Of a DNA stretch of 64,000 nt, positions 35,088 to 43,828 are shown piece after piece (positions within the stretch are counted from its first letter, which is position 1; each line of letters starts with the position of its first letter). The notes beneath the pieces are model-generated. The model was given only the letters and a program-made list of their open reading frames with translations, had not been told where the DNA came from and searched no databases. This stretch comes from Desulfitobacterium dichloroeliminans LMG P-21439 (GTDB lineage: Bacteria > Bacillota > Desulfitobacteriia > Desulfitobacteriales > Desulfitobacteriaceae): NCBI RefSeq assembly GCF_000243135.2, contig NC_019903.1, positions 1,402,001 through 1,466,000 on the forward strand. Direction: 5' to 3'. The position numbers and the translations under genes are program-made.

Positions 35088-36947
35088 CTCGAGTTTGACA
35101 CCTCGAAAGCTGTAACTATTGAATTTCAAGGGCTTCCAAACTTTAGATTTGCGCATACCACTACAATTCCCTGTTTGTGGGAATTCATCTATACCTTTTG
35201 AACTCTTTCTGGAATCCTTGCCCCGACTGCTTTAAATGCGATCGCTGCAGCGCCATGAACCTCGGTTCGTACTAAGTGTTCCTGATCTTTAACTTTAATT
35301 TTAACGGCATGGACTTTCCTTAGCGCACGAATTACTTCGGTATAGCCGTATTCACTTTCGCAATTCATAAGAAGCTTTTGAAACTTGATCTGCATTACGA
35401 GTGCGAGAAAGCAAAGCATAATGTGTCCGCAGATCCGCCGTTCCGTCCAGTGGTAGACCGGACGTAAATCGAGCGTACTCTTGAGATTTCGAAACGCACG
35501 TTCAATTTGCCATAAGTCTCGATAAGCGGTCGCGACTTCCTCTGTAGGAAGCTGAGTATTCGTTTGCAATATGTATAGACCATCAAAAAGAGCTGCTTGT
35601 TTTAGTTTTTCCTTATTAATCGTTGCCGCATCCTGTGTGACGTTGATGTACTTTTTGTATTCGCTGTTCCCGATTAAATCCTTAATATTCCCGTGTTCAA
35701 GCTTGCTACGAAGTTTAATCTCAATCTTTTCTCGAACGGCTTGATCTCGTTTAGCCTCTTCTTCGTTTAAACAAACAATATATCGATCTCCTCCGAGGGT
35801 AACTTCTTTTACCTTGAGGTTATCCTTAACAAGAGTATACGGTTCAGGGGAAGCTACGATTTCAGGGCCAACTTTAACATTTCGCATCCGAACTCCCAGG
35901 ATGTATTGAAGGTTCAATTTCTCGAGAAGCTCTAAGGTCCGCTTGCCCATCATGCCCCGATCCCCAACAACAATAACACGTTGGATATTAAATCGTTTTT
36001 TCAAATCACTGACCGCTTCAATAAATGCATCTGTATCCGGGGTATTCCCAGGGAAGACATGATGAGCAATGGGAATTCCATCCCTCGACATCAGCATTCC
36101 AATCATAACTTGGAGACGATCCGGCCGATGGTCCTTGGAATGGCCATATTCGAGAAGGTCGAAAGCCCCTGCGTCTCCTTCCACATACGTGGAGGTCGTG
36201 TCAAAGAAAACGAGATCCAGTTGACGGGTAAATAGGTCGGTATGATGGTAGAAAAGTTTCTCTTCAATCATTTCCTTGTTTTCATCCAAGAAGTCGATCG
36301 CTCGATAGAAATGATGAAGCTTCAAACTCTCTAACTCTGGGCGATGGACGGAATCTTTCCAATCGCTGACTCCCAGTTTACTGGTGGGCTCCGTTAAGCG
36401 ATTTAAAACCATACAGAAGATGGCTTCTTGTACATCCACACTTAATTCTCTCTCGCAAAAGAGTTGAGCCAGTATTTCATGAAGTCCAAGGTTTTCCCAG
36501 AGTCGACGAAAGACCAAAGAGGGTCCATACTCTTTACTCCAGTCTGCAAAGAGATCTTCAGCGGCATCCACCACAGCAAGTTTATCGGAGAACTTCGCAA
36601 GAGAGCGAATCAGGTCGTCAAGTTTCCCATTTTGGAGATCCTCCACTCTCCCCAAGTTACAAAGGACTTTTTGACGAACCTTACCCTCTTCACGACGGCT
36701 CTCACAGATTTGAAGGTAACGGCGTTCCGAGCCGTCCCGATTGTAGGCTGTTTTAATACGTGCAAACATAGCAACACCATTATACCACTTAAATCGAGGT
36801 GATAACAGTAATTATTTGCCAACGTGCGGCACTACAATCTAAAGTTTCAGCGGTTTTTTGGAAGGATTTTTAGCTTTGAATCCGCATGAAAAGCCATAAT
36901 TAAAAATTAACAGCAACAAAATTTTCGTTGTTGCTGTCAAACTCGAG
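35088..36947 (-). mobile_element. IS1634-family element in tatC (1860 bp)
   Basis: Terminal inverted repeats CTCGAGTTTGACA / TGTCAAACTCGAG bound the element. TATTA duplicates flank it at 35083-35087 and 36948-36952. Confidence 0.92.
35189..36769 (-). CDS. IS1634-family transposase
   Basis: 526 residues with DDE residues in LVFFDTTSTYVEG, VVGDRGMMGKR and YRDLWQIERAFRNLKSTLD. It is intact and close to full length for the family. It is transcribed against tatC. Confidence 0.95.
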   Translation of the reverse strand: MFARIKTAYNRDGSERRYLQICESRREEGKVRQKVLCNLGRVEDLQNGKLDDLIRSLAKFSDKLAVVDAAEDLFADWSKEYGPSLVFRRLWENLGLHEILAQLFCERELSVDVQEAIFCMVLNRLTEPTSKLGVSDWKDSVHRPELESLKLHHFYRAIDFLDENKEMIEEKLFYHHTDLFTRQLDLVFFDTTSTYVEGDAGAFDLLEYGHSKDHRPDRLQVMIGMLMSRDGIPIAHHVFPGNTPDTDAFIEAVSDLKKRFNIQRVIVVGDRGMMGKRTLELLEKLNLQYILGVRMRNVKVGPEIVASPEPYTLVKDNLKVKEVTLGGDRYIVCLNEEEAKRDQAVREKIEIKLRSKLEHGNIKDLIGNSEYKKYINVTQDAATINKEKLKQAALFDGLYILQTNTQLPTEEVATAYRDLWQIERAFRNLKSTLDLRPVYHWTERRICGHIMLCFLALVMQIKFQKLLMNCESEYGYTEVIRALRKVHAVKIKVKDQEHLVRTEVHGAAAIAFKAVGARIPERVQKV

Positions 36948-37182
36948 TATTACTAATCTTAATTAAAATTGGAGTATTATCCCCAAAAACGTTAGCAAAA
37001 AAGAGGCGCTGGGCGATATTGGCGATTGTCATTTTAGCGGCCATTGTTTCTCCAACCCCAGATTTATTCTCACAATTTCTCATGGCTGCTCCGATGTATC
37101 TCCTCTATGAAATCAGTATCTGGCTTGGGTACCTAATTAGGAAAAGAGAAAAAAGCCAAGCGTGAAATAAGGGAGGCAAGAC

Positions 37183-37505
37183 ATGGGCTTTACTGAAATC
37201 TTCTTAATTATGACTATCGCGCTTATTTTATTTGGGCCTGAAGAGTTGCCGGGCATTGCACGGAGGGTAGCTAAAGTTATTATGGAAGTTCGCAAGTTTA
37301 GTAATGAATCAACCAAAGAATTACAGAAATCTGTTGCTAGCCCTGTTAATATATTTACCAAAGCATTTGAACATTCGGTTTCTCCGCGTGTAGCCGAAAA
37401 GGAATCATATGATTTACAAGAAAAATTGGTTCCTAATGAAAAATTATTATCACACGATGATGAATGTACGATCAGTGATCAATTGCCAACGTCATTGGTA
37501 CAAGA
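37183..37505 (+). pseudogene. TatA/TatB-like gene truncated by IS copy 2
   Basis: MGFTEIFLIMTIALILFGPEELPG is a TatA/B N-terminal helix and hinge, followed by a helical domain and a long polar tail that suits TatB better than TatA. The frame runs into the IS left end, which adds EIEYN and a stop at 37521, so the original C-terminus is lost. The 17-bp gap to tatC suggests a former tatA-tatC-tatB operon. Confidence 0.78.
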
Positions 37506-39075
37506 GATAGAGTACAATTAAGTTCGCAAAAGTAAAAAAGGAAAAGCCATCGGTAACTCCGAAAAGGTAAGTGCTGAAGCAAACCAAAAAGGAGTTGTTA
37601 ACCGATGGCTTACCCAAATTCTACCGTACCTTTTGAAAAAATGCTAATGAAATTTGTAACCGAAGAAGATCCCATGCAGGCTATGTTAAAATGGCTCTGC
37701 GAAAGGCTGATGGAAGCAGAAGTGGATGCAAAGCTAGGTGCTGAAAAATCAGAACGGTCTACTGAACGTCAAGGGTATCGATCAGGCTATCGCGTTCGCC
37801 GTTTCGATACCCGGATGGGGACACTGTATTTAATGGTACCCAAACTGCGAAATGGCGGCTATATCCCTTTCTTTGTGGAAGGTAAGAAACGTTCTGAATT
37901 GGCCTTGATGAATGTGATTCAAGAAGCCTATGTTAATGGCGTATCCACCCGTAAAATAGAGAAACTCACTAAGTCCTTAGGCATTGACTCCATGTCACGA
38001 AGTCAGGTATCAAGCATCGCTAAAGAACTGAACGAACAGGTTGAAGCCTTTCGTAATCGAAGTCTCGATAAAGTCTATCCCGTACTCTGGGTGGATGCTC
38101 TCTATGAGAAAATCCGAGATGATCGAAGGGTCAAAAATATGGCAGTGCTGATTGTAACGGGTATTGATCTAGAAGGCAAACGAGATATTCTGGCCGTAGA
38201 GCCCATGCCAGAAGAGTCCACAGCAACCTACACCAGTCTCTTCGAAAAGTTAAAGTCACGAGGACTAGAGAAAGTCTGGCTGGTTGTCTCAGATGCCCAT
38301 AAAGGGTTAGTTAAAGCTGTTCAAGAGTCCTTTATCGGGTGTTCCTGGCAACGCTGTAAAGTGCATTTTATGCGGAACATCCTCGCTCATATATCCGGTC
38401 GAGATAAGCAAGCGTTTGCTAATAAACTAAAGCAAATCTGGCTTCAACCAGACTATAGCAGTGCAAAGAAATACGCTAATTCTCTGATGGATGAGTTTGA
38501 GGCCAAATATCCTGAAGCCATTAAAACTCTGGAAGAAGGGTTGGAAGACTCACTACAGTTTTTCAGCTTTGCAGAGATTGATTCAAGAAAGATCGCGTCA
38601 ACCAACCTGCTGGAAAGACTCAACCGAGAAGTACGTAGAAGAACCCGGGTGGTTGGGATATTCCCAAGTATGGATTCCTATATTCGGCTAGTAACCAGCT
38701 ACCTTATTGAGTATAGCGAAGACTGGTGCAGTGGCCGATCCTATATCAATCCAAAAATCATCACTTCGATTGAGCAGGAACGTTCAAAAGCTGCGTAAGC
38801 CTTAATCATTAATTCAGAAAAGCATGACGCTCGGCGCTAGCCAAGCAAACTCTCTTTGATTTAGGGTTACTCTTTGGGGTGAAAGAGACTTTGCCGTCTT
38901 CAAGCGTTTTGGTAGGGTGCACGTGTCAATGGGATGATGCCGAGCATATCCTCGGCCTGACGGCCTCCGGTATCCCTCGCATCACCCTTGACACTCTTCC
39001 CAACTTACGCTTTTACATAAAACATTTAGCCTTAAGGGGTTCTGATGGTTTTTGCGAACATTTCTTGACACTATC
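37506..39075 (+). mobile_element. IS256-family element, copy 2 (1570 bp)
   Basis: Identical to 27100-28669 at a constant offset of 10406 bp. Its outer (right) side abuts AGTGCTGG and its inner (left) side abuts the cut tatB-like gene. Confidence 0.95.
37605..38798 (+). CDS. IS256-family transposase, second copy
   Basis: Residue-identical to the transposase at 27199, with the same DDE contexts. The reading frame that starts at 38879 inside the IS 3' region and runs into the SAP gene is only a read-through. Confidence 0.96.
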   Translation: MAYPNSTVPFEKMLMKFVTEEDPMQAMLKWLCERLMEAEVDAKLGAEKSERSTERQGYRSGYRVRRFDTRMGTLYLMVPKLRNGGYIPFFVEGKKRSELALMNVIQEAYVNGVSTRKIEKLTKSLGIDSMSRSQVSSIAKELNEQVEAFRNRSLDKVYPVLWVDALYEKIRDDRRVKNMAVLIVTGIDLEGKRDILAVEPMPEESTATYTSLFEKLKSRGLEKVWLVVSDAHKGLVKAVQESFIGCSWQRCKVHFMRNILAHISGRDKQAFANKLKQIWLQPDYSSAKKYANSLMDEFEAKYPEAIKTLEEGLEDSLQFFSFAEIDSRKIASTNLLERLNREVRRRTRVVGIFPSMDSYIRLVTSYLIEYSEDWCSGRSYINPKIITSIEQERSKAA

Positions 39076-40006
39076 AGTGCTGGTTCTTGATTATGCTGGC
39101 TCGTATTATACGGAAGGAAATTCTTTTCAAGGCTTCTGGTGGTACAGGTATGGTGTGAGGAATGTTGATAACTGCCTTCGTTCCCTGCTTGACCGAGGAT
39201 TTCTGCAAGTCGGAGATTTGCAGAGCGCCATTGAGAAAGAAACCGCAGCAGTCCTCAAGGATGAATTGAAAAATCACGGGCTAAAAGTGAGCGGTAAAAA
39301 AGACGAGCTGGTACAGCGCCTGTTGATAGAGATCCCTCATGAAGAGCTTAACTCCCGTTTTACCAAAAGGACATATCAGTTAACGGAACTCGGAAAGCAA
39401 GCGCTTGAAGAAGAAAGTTATGTTCCATATATACACCGGCATACACTTGAAGATATGGATATATGGTCGCTAAATAAAATAATTCATGAGCCCCCGTATA
39501 TGCCATATCGCGATAAAATATGGGGCTACCTTAACAAGCGCAGCATGGAACACTTCGCAGCTGGTAACTTTGGCTTATATAGAAACTGCAGACATCATAT
39601 GTCCAATTTTCTGATGGAAGAGAAGAAAATAATAGATGCGCTGGGCATGTTATCAGAAGTGGTGTTTTACGATTTAAGTGGACTTGGCAACAACTACGAT
39701 CCACAGTATCTCCATATTTTTGCTGAGCACTTCTTCCCGTATAAAGACTCGACGGTGACAATGGCGCCTGGCATCACAAGTGCTGTTATGAATTGTCAAA
39801 AAGAGCTTAACCTAACCGACGAAGAACTCAAAGCGGCATTGCTTGACCGGATGAAGCGTCTGAGTGCGCCTTTACATCTTTTTACACCGGAAGAATGTGT
39901 AGATATTGTATTTATGGAAAGTCGAGGAGAGACTGACGCATTAACAAATATATATGCCAAGGCAAGACGGAGGTTCAAACAGAATTTTCCGGGTATTAAA
40001 TGTTGA
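39076..40006 (+). pseudogene. SAP-domain protein gene, 3' part
   Basis: It starts with the right AGTGCTGG copy and continues VLDYAGSYYTEGNSFQGFWW. A SAP helix-loop-helix motif lies in the middle (VLKDELKNHGLKVSGKKDELVQRLL), preceded by a winged-helix-like stretch. The rest is helical. SAP motifs bind nucleic acids. With the 26871-27099 part the protein would be 383 residues. It has no start of its own after the insertion. Confidence 0.88.
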
Positions 40007-40162
40007 GTTTAGAATCAAATAACAGGTAACCATAAAACCATCAGCCGGTATCGTCTTATCAGTCTGGGAGCGAGTAAAGCGGTTTTTGGCTTAAGCCAAA
40101 CAGCGCATCAACAACATACTGCGCATAGATAATAGACATTTGAAATTGAATGAAGGTGGAAA

Positions 40163-41116
40163 ATGGCACAAATATTATTTGATTTTTTTAATGAAACTCA
40201 CACCGAATGGCTCAAATCTTTCTGTGCCTACTTTCGGCTTAGTGAGAAAGCAGTCATCTCTTATTTTGATGAAGTGAATCCAGATGAGTTGACGCCTAGA
40301 AAATTGACACAGGATTTAAATATAAACTTGACTGATTATGATAGCAATAACTTATCAATCATCTGCCACCATATGACAACAGCTTCAGAAGTCGATAAAG
40401 AAAGCTTTCTAATTCGTGGCATTCTTAATTTAAAACAGATGCTTCAAGAGAAAACACCTTTATCAGATTTTATAAAGGCTTATGGAATAACAGTAAATGT
40501 TGATAATCGGAAGATGTTTATAAATCAACAATCATATCCGATTACGTCCTATGGTGAGCCTTGTGAGTTTTGTTTTAAGGAAAGAAAAATGCCGTGTAAT
40601 GCATACTTTAAATGTGATCCGAGAAAGGATATGGATCATCTCGGATTGAAGCTGTATAAATACGGAGCTACAGTAGAATTTTTTATCCATGCAACTATAG
40701 ATGAAATGGTAAGATACTCGTCTATACGAAGGTGCCCAGAAATTCTTCAAACTCTGGATAAGATTGTTTCGGGGATAAATGGATTTAGTACATCGGCTTA
40801 CACAATGAGCTATGATTGGATGAAAGCAAAAACTGAATGTTATATACTTGAATTCCCTGTTCGATTGAGCAACATGGAAACATATGCACCAATTGACTAT
40901 GACCGCGCATGGTATGAAATCAGTGATTGCCTGGAGCAGAACGGCTATAATTATGAGGACTATTATGAGAGACTGATTCCTCAAAATGTATTTGATAATA
41001 TGGTTTTCCTCAAATGGTTTATTAGTGTTTATTTTTATGATTCGGAGGAATTGGGTTCGTTACTACCGGATAAGTGCGTTGAGTCAGAAGAAGTAAGAAT
41101 AATAGAAATTGATTAG
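40163..41116 (+). CDS. Hypothetical protein, 317 aa
   Basis: MAQILFDFFNETHTEWLKSF... with GAAGGTGG before the ATG. Several Cys lie in the middle (PCEFCFKERKMPCNAYFKC), a possible metal site. There are no membrane spans and no domain I recognise. A terminator and the first 50-bp repeat follow, so it may be a self-contained accessory cassette. Confidence 0.62.
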   Translation: MAQILFDFFNETHTEWLKSFCAYFRLSEKAVISYFDEVNPDELTPRKLTQDLNINLTDYDSNNLSIICHHMTTASEVDKESFLIRGILNLKQMLQEKTPLSDFIKAYGITVNVDNRKMFINQQSYPITSYGEPCEFCFKERKMPCNAYFKCDPRKDMDHLGLKLYKYGATVEFFIHATIDEMVRYSSIRRCPEILQTLDKIVSGINGFSTSAYTMSYDWMKAKTECYILEFPVRLSNMETYAPIDYDRAWYEISDCLEQNGYNYEDYYERLIPQNVFDNMVFLKWFISVYFYDSEELGSLLPDKCVESEEVRIIEID

Positions 41117-41153
41117 CGATAAGAATATAGTTGAAAAATTGTAACGAATAAAG

Positions 41154-41215
41154 CCTTCAAGTTAAAAATGATTTGAAGGTTTTATTGTTTACAATTTACT
41201 TAGATTGTAAACAAT
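41154..41215 (+). terminator. Tandem terminator hairpins
   Basis: CCTTCAA/TTGAAGG followed by TTTTATT, then the perfect arms ATTGTTTACAA / TTGTAAACAAT. Nearly the same double structure recurs at 44794. Confidence 0.78.
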
Positions 41216-41280
41216 AAAAGCGGCGTTAAATCGCTAAAAAAATGCCACCACAAGCGACTGTTTCAGAAATATACCCTGCC

Positions 41281-41330
41281 GCCAAGGGGATACCAGAGGG
41301 ATGCGACATCTTTTTTGTATCCTCAAGGCA
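41281..41330 (+). repeat. 50-bp dispersed element, copy 1
   Basis: It begins GCCAAGGGGATACCA and ends TTTTGTATCCTCAAGGCA. The arms GCC-AA-GGGGATAC and GTATCCTC-AA-GGC can pair. The gap 41117-41441 otherwise holds only the terminators. Confidence 0.8.
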
Positions 41331-41441
41331 CACAGAAATAATTGTCGATTTATATCGAAGACAATAAATTGAATGTCAATCGAGAACTGCTAAAATGCAA
41401 ATTTTTTTATGATAGATGAAACAAATTTAGGGGAAATGATA

Positions 41442-42944
41442 ATGTTTATAAAACAGGTAAAAGAACAGTTAGGGAAAATGTCTGAGGCAGAAAAGGAAGA
41501 ATGGATTTTGGCTCAGGCAAAATTACTGGAGGAGAACGAACAGCAAAGTTTTTTGATGTCGCTTTCCGGTGAAAAAAAAGTTATATACATGCCAAGTCAG
41601 GGAGAGATCGAAGAATTATGTGAGAAGGTAGATCATGGTGACATTTATCTTGAATATGAGACACATTATTACGAGTTTGATGATGACGGCAGATATATGG
41701 ATGATTGGAAAGTATGGCATAATGATCCGTTTCAGGCGATGGATTTCCTGAACAGAGTTTTCAGGGGATGCCATGATTTGCTGCTCTTAAATGAGTATAA
41801 AACCGTGGTTGATATTTTGGACAGGGTTTGTAAATTGGAATTCAAAGTGATTGAATCTCCGGATTCGGAAGATTTTGAAGATGATTCACCATTCACATTG
41901 GTAAATGCTGCTGAAGAAGGCATGTTATCTATGAGTATCAGCGATATTGGAAAAGACTGGGTAGCGGCATATGTTAAGCTGGCGGACAGATGGGATAGCC
42001 CGGAACTTGCAAAAAGATTGGTTGAAATATTCAATCAACCGATATGTAAGAAGCTCAATCCGAGTATGCTTATTGGAGAAGAAATCCCAAATGATTTATT
42101 TCTTCATATGTTTGAAATATTAAATGTGCAGATTTTGGAAGCAGAGTCACATTTTAATAATCTATTCTCTAAAACTGTCTTTACCCACGACAAATATCTG
42201 TATGAGAATAAGCTTAAGAGACAAAAGGAAATATTGTTGAATATTCAGATGAAGTGTATAGATGAAATACAAAAAAAGTCTCAACAAAACGGTTCTGTTC
42301 TTGCAGCTTCATGGAAACAGATTGGAGAACTTCTTGATGCGCTCAAGTTTGAGCAATATATTGATGACCAATGGGAAATTGAAGAAATCCGGAATATCTG
42401 TAATGCATTATTAAAGACAGGCAAGCTGGGGCAAGAAGATTGGGAATTGAGAAAAAAGATTCTGTCCGATATTATTCTGCACGGTTATTATAATGATTAC
42501 GGCTGCTATGACCCAATGGTTGATTTGTCGAATGAATTGTGTGTGAAGGCAGATGAGTTTCTCGCGTTTGCAGATATAATGGATGGCTCTGGTTATTATA
42601 AAAAAGAAGCGGCACATTTATATCATAAATATGGGAGAGACGACAAATATGTTTCTTATCTGGAAACTCATTTGGGAAAGGAAAGTGAAACATATGTAGC
42701 GCTGATAAATTATTATAAGGAGCATGATAATTTTGACGGGGCATGCCGGGTGGCAGAACAGGCGTTGGAAAAATGCAAAGATGATCTGACGGATGCTTTT
42801 ATATATCTCCTTGTTGATGCAGAAAAGAGAGAAGATAAAGACAAGTACAAAAAATTGTATAGCAGTGCGAAGAGAAGGCGTTTAGCAGATATTAATCGAA
42901 TAGATCAAGCGTTAAGTGATTTGAAATCAGGTAGTTATGCTTGA
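41442..42944 (+). CDS. Hypothetical helical-repeat protein, 500 aa
   Basis: From the ATG at 41442 (AGGGG upstream; an ATG at 41409 has no ribosome site). The acidic start is followed by many helical hairpins. The last third looks TPR-like (AHLYHKYGRDDKYVSYLETHLG ... LINYYKEHDNFDGACRVAEQALEKC). It is probably a protein-interaction scaffold. I recognise no catalytic motif. It lies in the accessory region between two 50-bp repeats. Confidence 0.65.
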   Translation: MFIKQVKEQLGKMSEAEKEEWILAQAKLLEENEQQSFLMSLSGEKKVIYMPSQGEIEELCEKVDHGDIYLEYETHYYEFDDDGRYMDDWKVWHNDPFQAMDFLNRVFRGCHDLLLLNEYKTVVDILDRVCKLEFKVIESPDSEDFEDDSPFTLVNAAEEGMLSMSISDIGKDWVAAYVKLADRWDSPELAKRLVEIFNQPICKKLNPSMLIGEEIPNDLFLHMFEILNVQILEAESHFNNLFSKTVFTHDKYLYENKLKRQKEILLNIQMKCIDEIQKKSQQNGSVLAASWKQIGELLDALKFEQYIDDQWEIEEIRNICNALLKTGKLGQEDWELRKKILSDIILHGYYNDYGCYDPMVDLSNELCVKADEFLAFADIMDGSGYYKKEAAHLYHKYGRDDKYVSYLETHLGKESETYVALINYYKEHDNFDGACRVAEQALEKCKDDLTDAFIYLLVDAEKREDKDKYKKLYSSAKRRRLADINRIDQALSDLKSGSYA

Positions 42945-42965
42945 CAATACATAAATTAAGACCTT

Positions 42966-43244
42966 TTGTATGTCGAAAGATGGCAGGAAGAATTCGATCA
43001 GGATAGAAGGCGACAAAAGCCTAAATCAGCAGGGGTATTCTTGAAAATTAGAAAAGATATTCTACAACCGTATCTGGATGATAGGGGTTACAAGCTTTGT
43101 TATAGTATTTCACTTAGGCGTTCTACGGATAAGTATAAATCTGAAGAGGATATGCAATGGACACATAGATTTTCAGGAAATACACGGAACACCTTTGAGC
43201 AATTAGCATATGTCTTGTTTTGTCAAGGCATTCAGAAGTTGTAG
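42966..43244 (+). CDS. Possible remnant ORF, 92 aa
   Basis: A frame opened by TTG without a good ribosome site: YVERWQEEFDQDRRRQKPKS, then ILQPYLDDRGYKLCYSISLRR. It ends in GIQKL. It looks like the C-terminal piece of a longer protein. I cannot assign it. Confidence 0.35.
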   Translation: MYVERWQEEFDQDRRRQKPKSAGVFLKIRKDILQPYLDDRGYKLCYSISLRRSTDKYKSEEDMQWTHRFSGNTRNTFEQLAYVLFCQGIQKL

Positions 43245-43323
43245 TGCCGTTGCAAAGTGAAAGGTAACGCAAAGGAGATACCCCCATTTGAATTATGTGT
43301 TATAACATGTGTTATAACTTTCC

Positions 43324-43352
43324 TTGACATTATATCGGAACGCCGATACAAT
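43324..43352 (+). promoter_or_regulatory. Promoter with palindromic operator for HTH-kinase operon
   Basis: TTGACA (43324), 17-bp spacer and TACAAT (43347). The spacer contains ATCGGAACGCCGAT, a palindrome with a 4-base centre, ideal for autorepression by the HTH protein. A second palindrome, TGTTATAACA, lies just upstream near 43298. Confidence 0.75.
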
Positions 43353-43369
43353 GAGTTTAGGTGATGAAA

Positions 43370-43828
43370 ATGACAATACAACAGCTTTTGCAGGATATGC
43401 AAATGTCCCGTTATCGTTTATCGAAAATCAGTGGGATTCCATGGGCAACTCTCGCGGATATTTATTCCGGGAAAACCCATTTGCACCGATGTGGCGCAGG
43501 AACGCTTTCCAAACTGTCTAAAACACTTGGTCTATCCATTGAGGAACTGTTGGCACTGGAAGCAGAGCCGGAAAAAAACACAGCCGCCGGGAAACCAAAC
43601 ATAAAAACTTACTTGGAAACCGGGCTGTCGGAGAGCGTCCAAAAAGCAATAAAAGACTATTTGCAAGGCGAAAAGGAGCAGGTGCTATATCTTGACTGCT
43701 TGTGCAATGAGTTATATGGAGCCATTAATGCCGACTTTTGGGCTGGCTTAATTACTGAGGAACAGGCAAGCTATCTGCGTGTAAAATATCTTGGCACAGA
43801 GGGAAAGGAGGATGGCATTAATGATTGA
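43370..43828 (+). CDS. HTH regulator of HipA-like kinase operon
   Basis: 152 residues from the third possible ATG (43361 GTG and 43364 ATG are alternatives). The N-terminal 60 residues form a Cro-type helix-turn-helix (MQMSRYRLSKISGIPWATLADIYSG, then LSKTLGLSIEELL). A helical C-terminal part would contact the kinase. The stop overlaps the kinase start by 8 bp, as in antitoxin-toxin pairs. Confidence 0.82.
   Translation: MTIQQLLQDMQMSRYRLSKISGIPWATLADIYSGKTHLHRCGAGTLSKLSKTLGLSIEELLALEAEPEKNTAAGKPNIKTYLETGLSESVQKAIKDYLQGEKEQVLYLDCLCNELYGAINADFWAGLITEEQASYLRVKYLGTEGKEDGIND

Larger units (their letters stand above)
34550..37165 (+). pseudogene. tatC: tatC, frameshifted and split by an IS1634-family element
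   Basis: GTG start, then MPLTDHLRDLRKVLVVAAYA... with six-helix TatC character. An extra A near 34915 (TTGGAAGGGGCC) shifts the frame from LLFIG to GAAFCLYVIIP. The IS at 35088-36947 then interrupts after FQLPIILL. After it the gene resumes at 36953 (ILIKIGVLSPKTLAKKRRW ... YLLYEISIWLGYL) and stops at 37165. Removing the IS and one TATTA joins both parts in frame. With one base corrected the protein would be 249 residues. Confidence 0.9.
27100..39075 (+). mobile_element. Composite transposon carrying rdhABCT and tat genes (Tn-Dha1-like)
   Basis: An 11,976-bp unit bounded by two identical IS256-family copies in direct orientation and flanked by AGTGCTGG. The cargo is rdhA, rdhB, rdhC, a small ORF, rdhT, a broken chemoreceptor gene, tatA, tatC (split by an IS1634-family element) and a truncated tatB-like gene. 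As I recall, Tn-Dha1 of D. hafniense TCE1 has the same plan (two ISDha1 copies around pceABCT and tatA). Confidence 0.92.

Noticed and set aside
38879-39075. N-terminal extension of the SAP gene 3' part from inside the IS
   Set aside because: The same frame at the first IS copy (28473) ends at once. It is IS noncoding sequence fused by insertion, not a designed start.
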